Notes under the pieces: generated by a model | The model's input: the letters and a program-made list of their open reading frames with translations, nothing else | What the model was told of the DNA's origin: nothing | Database searches by the model: none | DNA from: Myxococcales bacterium UBA5297 | GTDB lineage: Bacteria; Myxococcota; Myxococcia; Myxococcales; UBA5297 | Reading direction: 5' to 3' | Assembly: GCA_002408385.1 (NCBI GenBank) | Contig: DHSB01000214.1 | Location: 4,763 to 23,934 of the forward strand | Length of the DNA stretch: 19,172 nt | Translations under genes and position numbers: made by a program | In this document: positions 8,278-14,676 of the stretch, piece after piece | Numbering within the stretch: position 1 is the first letter of the stretch | Layout of the letters: every line of letters begins with the position of its first letter

Positions 8278-9085
8278 CAGTCCCTCCGGCCGCGTCCGGG
8301 ATGAAGAGCGGCTGGCCGAGCGTCTCCTCGCCGAAGCGGGCGACGAACGACTGGATTTCGGGACTGACCAGGAAGTCGGCGAAGCGGCGCGCGCCGGCCT
8401 GGTTTGCTTGGGCGTGGCGCGCCGGGTTGACCTCGATGACGTGGTACGGGTTGTCCAGCGGCGGGTCGCCCTGGACGAGCGGTTCGAGCGCGAGCGTCGA
8501 CCGCAGGGTGAGCCAGGTCCCGCGGTCGGTGAGCGTGTAGAGCGCCTTCTCGCTGGCGATTCGCAGGGTCTCGCCCATGCCCTGTCCGACCGAGAGGTAG
8601 CCCTCCCACGGGTCGATCTCGGCGAGCTTCAGCAGCGCCTTCTCCTTCTTGTGGGTTCCGGAGTCGTCGCCGCGGGAGGCGAACCCCGCCTTGGCCCCCG
8701 CCAGCTTGCCGAGCGCCTCCGCGGCCGTCTTCAGATCGCGAAGGCCCGCCGGGTCCGATGGCGGACCGACGAGGAGGAAGTCGTTGTGCCACAGGGCGCG
8801 CCGGTTGACCCCGTGGCCAGCCTTCACGAAGGCCTCTTCGGCCTCCGGGGCGTGGACGACCAGAACGTCGGCGTCGCCGCGCTCGCCCATCGCCAGCGCT
8901 TCGCCCGTGCCCACGGCAATCGCCTTGATCGGCGGGCCGCCGGCCGCGCGGAACCGCGTCACCAACTCGTCGAGCAGGCCGGAGTCCTGGAAGCTCGTCG
9001 TGGTGGCGAGCACGACGGCGCGCTGCTCGGGCTGCGACCGGGTGCAGGCCGCAAGCAGCATCAGCAGGCAGAGCGCCTTTCTCAT
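8261..9085 (-). CDS. tupA: Tungstate-binding lipoprotein (TupA-type)
   Basis: This is a 274-residue product starting at ATG 9085 with GGAGGG 8 bases upstream. The N-terminus is a lipoprotein signal with lipobox LLAAC (Cys14), so the mature protein is membrane-tethered in the periplasm. ATTTSFQDSGLLD (27-39) and SRGDDSGTHKKE (137-148) are the two hallmark ligand-site segments of TupA-type tungstate-binding proteins; they differ from the ModA and WtpA patterns. It is first in the tupABC operon and would capture tungstate for TupB/TupC. Tungstate supply suggests tungsto- or molybdoenzymes elsewhere in the genome; none is encoded in this window. Confidence 0.9.
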   Translation of the reverse strand: MRKALCLLMLLAACTRSQPEQRAVVLATTTSFQDSGLLDELVTRFRAAGGPPIKAIAVGTGEALAMGERGDADVLVVHAPEAEEAFVKAGHGVNRRALWHNDFLLVGPPSDPAGLRDLKTAAEALGKLAGAKAGFASRGDDSGTHKKEKALLKLAEIDPWEGYLSVGQGMGETLRIASEKALYTLTDRGTWLTLRSTLALEPLVQGDPPLDNPYHVIEVNPARHAQANQAGARRFADFLVSPEIQSFVARFGEETLGQPLFIPDAAGGTGVAGR

Positions 9086-9234
9086 CCGCGGATCCCTCCG
9101 TCGCCAAGGCGCGCGACCCTAGCACGCTCTGTCGGATGGTGGGCAGCGCCGGTGGACTGCCGGTTTCGGCGCTGGAGTGTCTTTGGGCGAACTCCTTGCC
9201 GGCGCGGGGAGGGATGTGCTACGGCGGAGCGGTC

Positions 9235-9726
9235 ATGCGCGCATTCCCCTTTGCTATCGCGGCCTTGGCCGCCTTCACCTTCGTGGTTCTCCGACCGTCG
9301 GGGGCCCTGGGGGCCGAGCCCGTTGGCGCCGACAACTGCAAGGCCTGCCACGAGACCGCCTACAAAACGTGGAAGGACTCCCAGCACGCGCGCTCGCTCG
9401 AGTCGCTCTCGCCGCGCCAGCAGAAGGACGGGCGGTGCCTGTCGTGCCACGCGCCGCAGAACAGCCGCGGGCTCAAGGAAGTGAGCTGCGAGACCTGCCA
9501 CGGCGGCGGCCAGTACTACACGCCGACCTACGTGATGAAGGACAAAGAGCTCGCGCGCGCGGTCGGGCTCGAGGACCCGTCCGAAAAGATCTGCAGCAAG
9601 TGCCACGACTCGAACGCGCCTTCGCTCAAGCCCTTCAAGTTCATCGACAGGCTCAAGCTCATCGACCACTGGAGCGCCGAGCGCGAGGCGCGCAAGCCGC
9701 CTGCCGGCGAGAAGAACAAGCCGTAG
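9235..9726 (+). CDS. Small periplasmic tetraheme cytochrome c (c554-like)
   Basis: This is a 163-residue product. ATG 9235 is chosen because GGAG lies about 7 bases upstream and the signal peptide starts there (MRAFPFAIAALAAFTFVVL...GALGAE). Four CXXCH heme-attachment sites are visible: CKACH 35-39, CLSCH 68-72, CETCH 85-89 and CSKCH 124-end His (120-124). Other histidines, such as His51 in SQHARS and His145-region DHW, can act as distal ligands. The DNCKACHETAYKTWKDSQHA opening is typical of the cytochrome c554 / multiheme cytochrome family. The likely role is periplasmic electron transfer in anaerobic or metal/nitrogen-oxide respiration; the partner is unknown. The tail is rich in Lys and Pro. 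It is divergent from tupA and convergent with the DHH-like gene. Confidence 0.88.
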   Translation: MRAFPFAIAALAAFTFVVLRPSGALGAEPVGADNCKACHETAYKTWKDSQHARSLESLSPRQQKDGRCLSCHAPQNSRGLKEVSCETCHGGGQYYTPTYVMKDKELARAVGLEDPSEKICSKCHDSNAPSLKPFKFIDRLKLIDHWSAEREARKPPAGEKNKP

Positions 9727-9727
9727 C

Positions 9728-9775
9728 CGGTAGGGGCGCACAGCAGTGCGCCCGGGGATGAACCTTCCCCTACCG
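9728..9775. repeat. Nested palindrome, copy C of a dispersed repeat; probable bidirectional terminator
   Basis: The outer arms CGGTAGGGG (9728-9736) and CCCCTACCG (9767-9775) are perfect inverted copies. Inside them, GGGCGCAC (9734-9741) and GTGCGCCC (9746-9753) form a second perfect stem with a 4-base loop. It begins two bases after the cytochrome stop and ends 15 bases from the convergent gene's stop, so it can terminate both. The core is shared with the repeats at 11368-11434 and 17549-17611. Confidence 0.7.
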
Positions 9776-9790
9776 ACCCGTCACCGACCC

Positions 9791-10720
9791 CTACCTTCGC
9801 GCCGCCCGCGACAGCGCCTGCAGCACCGGATCGACCGAGCCGCGCGTCTCGCAGTACCGGTAATCGCTGCGCCCGCCGCTGAGCAGCTCGATGTCCGAGA
9901 GCGGGATCTCCTCGTCGAAGGTGGCCGCGGTGAGCCAGGTGTTGCCGCCCTCTATCTCGATGACCACGCCGATGGGGGCGATCTCCTCGGCGTAGCGGAG
10001 GATCGCCTTGCGCTGGCGGCCCTTGCGGTGGCCGTGGAGGCGGACGACGTAGAGCCCGGGCAGCTCCTGCTTGCCGTGCTCGCGGGCGAGCTCGGTCGCC
10101 TGCAGGTGCGCGGCGTCGGCGGCGCTCGCCGCGCGGTCGATCTCCTCTGACAAGCCCTCGGGCTCGGAGCCGTCGACGAGGCTGCGGATGATCGCGCTCA
10201 TGAAGTCGCGCCGCTTGGCCGTCGTGTAGTTGGCGACCGCTTCGTCGATGGCGTTGGCCAGCCGCTGCCCGCGCTCGGAGAGCCGATGGCCGCGGCCCGG
10301 CGAGTCGACCGCGCGCGCGTCCTCGTCGGCCTTCGGGTAGGGAGGCTCGCCCCCGCGCAGCAGCTTGACCGCGGTGAGCATCCCGTCGAAGTCGCCGTGG
10401 ATGACCAGGCTGTCGATGGGGCCGACGCGCTGCGCGACCTCGGGCGTGATCAGCTCCGGGCAGGCATGCGCGATGCGGTTGGGCACCAGCAGGAAGCGCG
10501 GATCGCTCCGGTACTTCGCCCAGCCGACCGCGTGCTCGTGGTGGTCGCACCAGAGAGCGAGCCTGTCGCCGAGCGCCTGGATGAAGGGCTCGGTCGCCAG
10601 CTCGAACCGCTCGTCGGAGGCGAAGGCGACGTCGAGCACCGCGACCCGGCCCTTGGGCGGGCGGGGCAGGTGGCTCGGGCTGCCTACGAAGTCGATGGCC
10701 AGTCTGTGCTTCTTGCTCAC
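9791..10720 (-). CDS. DHH-phosphoesterase-like protein with permuted motif order (function unknown)
   Basis: This is a 309-residue product. GTG 10720 is chosen because AGGAGG sits about 6 bases upstream; the longer open frame upstream is unsupported. Visible motifs: VAVLDVAF with Asp30, WCDHHEHA with DHH at 59-61, VIHGDFDGMLTAVKLL at 106-121, and EDARAVDSPGRG at 133-144. In DHH-superfamily phosphoesterases (RecJ, NrnA) the Asp-x-Asp motif comes first, then an Asp motif, then DHH. Here the D-F-D-G motif follows DHH, suggesting a circularly permuted domain; that is inference. The C-terminal 100 residues (GLYVVRLHGHRKGRQRKAIL..., GGRSDYRYC) resemble no DHHA1 GGGHP pattern that I can see. No signal peptide, so presumably cytoplasmic. 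It could instead be an unrelated family with chance motif similarity. Confidence 0.75.
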   Translation of the reverse strand: MSKKHRLAIDFVGSPSHLPRPPKGRVAVLDVAFASDERFELATEPFIQALGDRLALWCDHHEHAVGWAKYRSDPRFLLVPNRIAHACPELITPEVAQRVGPIDSLVIHGDFDGMLTAVKLLRGGEPPYPKADEDARAVDSPGRGHRLSERGQRLANAIDEAVANYTTAKRRDFMSAIIRSLVDGSEPEGLSEEIDRAASAADAAHLQATELAREHGKQELPGLYVVRLHGHRKGRQRKAILRYAEEIAPIGVVIEIEGGNTWLTAATFDEEIPLSDIELLSGGRSDYRYCETRGSVDPVLQALSRAARR

Positions 10721-10849
10721 GCACCGCCTCCTACCACGATTCGCCTCCGGCACTGCCGGCATCGACGATCTGAGCGCCAAGTCTTCATCGGACGCGCCCA
10801 GCGAGAGGCTGCCCGTGCCATCATGCGCGGCGCCGAGGAGGAGCGTCCG

Positions 10850-11308
10850 ATGAGAACCAACAGCAAGGCTCGCCGCGTTCCCAAGCTGCGCCTTTCGCCC
10901 GAGGAGAAGGCGGTCCTGCGAGGGGCCAAGCTGCGAGCGGTCGACTTCGTCTCGCTGGCCCCTGGAGAGATCCGCCGAGCGACCGGAGGTGCCATCGCCT
11001 TGGCGAGGGCGCGCGAGCTCTGCAGCCTCGCGCGTTTCCAGGAGTTGCCCTCGGTCGGCCCCGCGATGGCCGAGGACTTCGTCAAGCTCGGCTACGCGGA
11101 GCCGAAGGACCTGGTCGGCGAGGACCCGGAGAAGATGTTCGCCAAGTTCGAGCGGATCGCCGGCAGGCAGGACCCTTGCGTCGCCGACTGTTTCCACTGC
11201 GCGGTCTACTACGCCGAAAACCCCGGGGCGCCCGAGGACAAGCCGTGGTGGCACTGGTCCGAGGAGCGGCTGGCCAGGCAGCGCAAGCAGGGCCGGAAGA
11301 GCCGGTAG
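10850..11308 (+). CDS. Cdd1-type helix-hairpin-helix protein (pathogenicity-locus family)
   Basis: This is a 152-residue product; ATG 10850 has GAGGAGGAG 6 bases upstream, better than the in-frame ATG at 10823. The basic N-terminal tail is followed by a helix-hairpin-helix (FQELPSVGPAMAEDFVKLGY), then DLVGEDPEKMFAKFE and the conserved DPCV...AVYYAENP and PWWHWSEER segments that define the small Cdd1/'pathogenicity locus' family. The HhH suggests non-specific DNA binding; the cellular function of the family is not established. The DPCVADCFHC segment has a C-x3-C-x2-C arrangement that might bind a metal (inference). It is divergent from the DHH-like gene, with about 130 bases between the starts. 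Confidence 0.85.
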   Translation: MRTNSKARRVPKLRLSPEEKAVLRGAKLRAVDFVSLAPGEIRRATGGAIALARARELCSLARFQELPSVGPAMAEDFVKLGYAEPKDLVGEDPEKMFAKFERIAGRQDPCVADCFHCAVYYAENPGAPEDKPWWHWSEERLARQRKQGRKSR

Positions 11309-11610
11309 CAAAGGTCGAGCGAAAACCGGGACCGTTTCCGCGCTGTCTGGACGGCACGATTCGGAGCGCCGACCTTCGTGTCGGCCGAGCGGGTGCTCGA
11401 TTTCTGGACGGGCGCATTGCCATGCGCCCCTGCCAGTCCACGCGGGCCGCGCAGGCTCGACCGCGGAAGGTCGCGGATTTCCGGCACGTTTCAAGTGCTT
11501 GGGGCGTCATCCCTGTGGCGCGACACGCTCGACAGTGCTAGCAGAGGGCCGCCCGAAAGTTCGACAGGGGAAGGGCAGGGCGACCGAGCCCTTCTCCAGG
11601 AGCCGACCGA
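11309..11610. other. Gap before the Hsp70 module, with repeat copy A and possible promoter motif
   Basis: No coding frame is credible here. The gap contains repeat copy A (11368-11434) and, nearer the operon, GACAG directly followed by TGCTAG (11531-11541), which resembles motifs upstream of tupA and the hydrolase gene. The DUF2760 ribosome-binding site CAGGAG lies at the right end. I see no convincing heat-shock sigma-factor or CIRCE-type element. Confidence 0.5.
11368..11434 (-). repeat. Two-hairpin dispersed repeat, copy A
   Basis: Read on the minus strand: GGCAGGGG, a stem GGGCGCAT/ATGCGCCC (11410-11429, loop of 4), a linker ending TCGAGCAC, then a second stem GCCGAC/GTCGGC (11368-11385, loop of 6). 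The same order is found in copy B at 17549-17611, where the second stem has different bases that still pair. Confidence 0.7.
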
Positions 11611-12195
11611 ATGAACGAGCAGATCAGCCCTATGCAGAGATTCCTCCTGGCGTTCGTCGCCTTCTTCGCCGTGCTCTTCAACCGGCAGTTCGCGCTGGGC
11701 GTCCACCAGGTGCGCGAGGCCCAGAAGAAGGGCGAGCTGCCTCCGGCTCCCGAGAAGGCCGCCCTGCCGGCGACCGTCGTCACCCCGGCAGCCGCCGAAG
11801 AGCCGGCCGCCCGCAAGCACCGCGACGCGCTCCACGTGCTCGCCATCCTGCAGCGCGACGGGCGCTTCATCGACTTCCTGCAGGAGGACATCGCCAACTT
11901 CTCCGACGGTGAGGTCGGCGCCGCGGCCCGCGCGGTCCACGAGGGCTGCCGCAAGGCGGTCCATTCCTACTTCTCGTTCGCGCCCGTCCTCAGTGATCCC
12001 GAGGGCGCCAACGTCGTCGTCGACAGCGGCTTCGACGCGAGCCGCGTCAGCCTGACCGGCAACGTGGTCGGCAACCCGCCGTTCCGCGGGACGCTGCGCC
12101 ACCACGGCTGGCAGGTGAAGGAGATCAAGCTGCCCACCACGCCGGACGGGCAGGACCCGGCGGTCGTCGCGCCGGCGGAGGTGGAGCTGCCGTGA
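11611..12195 (+). CDS. DUF2760 domain-containing membrane-anchored protein
   Basis: This is a 194-residue product; ATG 11611 has CAGGAG 8 bases upstream. Residues 8-27 (MQRFLLAFVAFFAVLFNRQF) form one N-terminal membrane segment. An Ala/Pro-rich linker (about 37-65) follows, then the conserved domain: HVLAILQRDGRFIDFLQEDI, GEVGAAARAVHEGCRKAVHSYF, then NPPFRGTLRHHGWQVKEIKLP. This is the DUF2760 pattern, a family usually encoded next to Hsp70-like genes. The stop overlaps the next gene's GTG by 4 bases (GTGA), so the two are coupled. The membrane anchor suggests that it places the Hsp70 partner at the inner membrane; that is inference, and no biochemical function is known to me. Confidence 0.87.
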   Translation: MNEQISPMQRFLLAFVAFFAVLFNRQFALGVHQVREAQKKGELPPAPEKAALPATVVTPAAAEEPAARKHRDALHVLAILQRDGRFIDFLQEDIANFSDGEVGAAARAVHEGCRKAVHSYFSFAPVLSDPEGANVVVDSGFDASRVSLTGNVVGNPPFRGTLRHHGWQVKEIKLPTTPDGQDPAVVAPAEVELP

Positions 12196-14114
12196 CCGTT
12201 TCGAACAAGGCCAAGTACGCCATCGGCATCGACCTCGGCACCACCAACACCGCGGTCTCCTACCTGCCGCTCGACGCGGCTGGGGAGGCGGCCGAGCCCC
12301 AGGTCTTCGCCATCTCGCAGGTGACGCACGCGGGCAACGTCGAGGCACGGCCGCTCTTGCCGTCGTTTCTCTACCTGCCGCACCCGAGCGAGTTCCCGGC
12401 CGGCTCCCTGAAGCTGCCGTGGGACGAGAAGCGCGACTTCGTCGTCGGCGAGCTCGCCCGCACCCAGGGCGCGATGACTCCGGTGCGCCTGGTCAGCTCG
12501 GCCAAGAGCTGGCTGAGCCACCCCGCGCTCGACCGGCGCGCGGCGATGCTGCCGCTCGGCAGCCCCGAGGAGGTGCCGAAGATCTCGCCGCTGCAGGCCT
12601 CGGCGCGCTACCTGCGCCACATCCGCGAGGCCTGGGACGCGCAGGTCGCCAAGGGCGACGAGGCGCTCTCGCTCGAGTACCAGGACGTCACGCTCACCGT
12701 GCCCGCGTCGTTCGACGCGGTGGCCCGCGAGCTGACCGTCGAGGCCGCCGCCGAGGCGGGGCTCGCCAACCTGACTCTGCTCGAGGAGCCGCAGGCCGCC
12801 CTCTACGCCTGGGTCGAGGCGATGGGCGACAGGTGGCGCAAGCACGTCAAGGTCGGCGACCTCATCCTCGTCTGCGACCTGGGCGGCGGGACCACCGACT
12901 TCAGCCTCATCGCCGTCGTCGAGCGCGACGGCGAGCTGAGCCTCGAGCGGGTCGCGGTCGGCGACCACATCCTGCTCGGCGGCGACAACATGGACCTCGC
13001 GCTCGCCTACGCGCTGCAGCAGAAGCTGACCAAGGCGGGCAAGAGCATCGACCGCTGGCAGTTCCTCGCGCTCACGCACGGCGCGCGGCAGGCCAAGGAG
13101 GCGCTCTTCGCCGATCCGAAGAAGGCCTCGCACCCGGTGACCGTGCCCGGGCGCGGCTCGAGCCTCATCGGCGGGTCGGTCAAGACCGAGCTGACCCGCG
13201 AGGAGCTGACCGGAACGCTCGTCGACGGCTTCTTCCCCAAGGTCCCGGTGACCGCGGCTCCGGCGGCGCAGAAGCGCCTCGGCCTGACGACCTTGGGCCT
13301 GCCCTACGCCTCGGACGCGGGGATCTCGCGGCACCTGGCCGCGTTCCTGACCCGCCACCGCGCGGCCGCCGAGAAGCTCAAAGGCACGCCAGTGAAGGCC
13401 GAGGGCAAGAGCTTCCTGCATCCGACCGCCATCCTCTTCAACGGCGGCGTCTTGAAGGCCCCCGAGCTCAAGCAGCGCGTCCTCGACGTCGTGACCGGCT
13501 GGATAGAGGCCGAGGGCGGCGCCGCGCCGAAGGAGCTGCCCGGCTCGCAGCTCGACCTGGCGGTCGCGCAGGGGGCGGCCTACTTCGGGCGCGTGCGCAC
13601 CGGCAAGGGCATCCGCATCCGTGGCGGCACGGCGCGCGCCTACTACGTGGGCATCGAGACCGCGATGCCCGCGGTCCCCGGCATGCCGCCTCCGCTCAAG
13701 GCGCTCTGCCTCGCGCCGATGGGCATGGAGGAGGGCACCAGCGCCGAGCTGCCTGCGCAGGAGATTGGCCTCGTCGTCGGCGAGCCGGCGCAGTTCCGCA
13801 TCTTCGGCTCCTCGGTGCGCCGCGACGACCAGGTCGGCGCGGTGGTCGAGGAGTGGGAGGACGAGCTCGAGGAGATGCCGCCGATCGAGACCACGTTGCC
13901 GGCTGGCGGAGCGCTGCCCGGCCAGGTCGTGCCCGTGACCCTGCGGGCACACGTCACCGAGATCGGCACGCTCGAGATGCACTGCGTGGAGAAGTCGGGC
14001 AAGGCCTGGAAGCTCGAGTTCAACCTGCGCGGCGCGGCCGGCGAGGAAGAGGTGTTCGAGCAGGCGGAGGAGCCAGTCGAAGAAGATGAATCTTCCGACG
14101 AAGCCCGTGCGTAG
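12192..14114 (+). CDS. Hsp70-family ATPase without helical lid
   Basis: This is a 640-residue product starting at GTG 12192, overlapping the DUF2760 stop. The actin-like ATPase landmarks are all present: phosphate-1 IGIDLGTTNTAVSY (11-24), phosphate-2 LILVCDLGGGTTDFS (224-238), GDHILLGGDNMD (257-268) and the adenosine-side ILFNGG (414-419). After about residue 480 comes a compact region (GGTARAYYVGIE, EIGTLEMHCVEKSGKAWKLEFNLRG) that resembles a shortened substrate-binding beta domain. There is no alpha-helical lid; the chain ends in an acidic tail (EEEVFEQAEEPVEEDESSDE). It is a paralogue of the second Hsp70, with many shared segments. DnaK proper is similar in length but differs in having the lid. 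Client and co-chaperones are unknown. Confidence 0.92.
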   Translation: MTVSNKAKYAIGIDLGTTNTAVSYLPLDAAGEAAEPQVFAISQVTHAGNVEARPLLPSFLYLPHPSEFPAGSLKLPWDEKRDFVVGELARTQGAMTPVRLVSSAKSWLSHPALDRRAAMLPLGSPEEVPKISPLQASARYLRHIREAWDAQVAKGDEALSLEYQDVTLTVPASFDAVARELTVEAAAEAGLANLTLLEEPQAALYAWVEAMGDRWRKHVKVGDLILVCDLGGGTTDFSLIAVVERDGELSLERVAVGDHILLGGDNMDLALAYALQQKLTKAGKSIDRWQFLALTHGARQAKEALFADPKKASHPVTVPGRGSSLIGGSVKTELTREELTGTLVDGFFPKVPVTAAPAAQKRLGLTTLGLPYASDAGISRHLAAFLTRHRAAAEKLKGTPVKAEGKSFLHPTAILFNGGVLKAPELKQRVLDVVTGWIEAEGGAAPKELPGSQLDLAVAQGAAYFGRVRTGKGIRIRGGTARAYYVGIETAMPAVPGMPPPLKALCLAPMGMEEGTSAELPAQEIGLVVGEPAQFRIFGSSVRRDDQVGAVVEEWEDELEEMPPIETTLPAGGALPGQVVPVTLRAHVTEIGTLEMHCVEKSGKAWKLEFNLRGAAGEEEVFEQAEEPVEEDESSDEARA

Positions 14115-14120
14115 GCGGAT

Positions 14121-14676
14121 GGAGGGCGGAGCTCCAGCTCCGCCGCCGACGAAGTCGGCCCCCGCGTCCGTTCCGAGCGGGCGAGAATCAAATGACCATG
14201 AGTGGCGGAAGGTGCGGAGCTGGAGCTCCGCCGTCCAGTGTGGCTCCGCCGCCGACGAAGTCGGCCCTCCGTTGGAGAACGAAATCCCCGAGTGCTCGAC
14301 GTGACGACGACGAAGCTGGAGCTTCATCCTCCATTCGCCGGCGCGCTCGATAGGCTGAACGAAGCTCGTGGCCGAAGGTGGCGGAGCTGGAGCTCCGCCG
14401 TCCAATGTCGCTCCGACGCCGACGAAGGCGCCCCTCCGCGTCGTTCCGATCGGGCAAGAATCAAGACCATCAGTGGCCGAAGGTGGCGGAGCTGGATCTC
14501 TGCCGTCCAGTGTGGCTCCGACGCCGACGAAGTCGGCCCTCCAGCAAAGAACGAAAGCCCCGAGTGCTCGACGTGACGACGACGAAGCTGGAGCTTCATC
14601 CTCCATTCGCCGGCGCGCTCGATAGTGTGAACGAAGTCCAGGACGGAAGGTGGCGGAGCTGGAGCTCCGCCGTCCA
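14121..14676. repeat. Composite 272-bp-period hairpin array inside the Hsp70 operon
   Basis: Five copies of a palindrome with arms GGCGGAGCT and AGCTCCGCC (2-base loop, with minor variants) start near 14126, 14214, 14381, 14486 and 14653. Copies 2 to 4 and 3 to 5 are 272 and 272 bases apart, so a composite unit is tandemly repeated. A 68-base block (14286-14353) recurs without a change at 14558-14625. Two smaller palindromes recur between them: GCCGAC/GTCGGC and GAAGCT/AGCTTC. The array begins just after the first Hsp70 stop and ends at the second Hsp70 start codon. Open frames through it on both strands look like repeat artefacts. Confidence 0.9.

Noticed and set aside
11490..11550. Heat-shock sigma32 or CIRCE element before the Hsp70 module
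   Set aside because: CTTGGGG looks suggestive, but no CCCCAT-like -10 at the right distance and no CIRCE inverted repeat were found.
14202..14576. Short plus- and minus-strand ORFs in the repeat array
   Set aside because: Their sequences are internally repetitive translations of the array, with no ribosome-binding sites or domains.
14121..14676. CRISPR array
   Set aside because: The repeats are palindromic, of uneven spacing (88, 167, 105 and 167 bases), and the intervening stretches are themselves repeated, not unique spacers. No cas gene is nearby.
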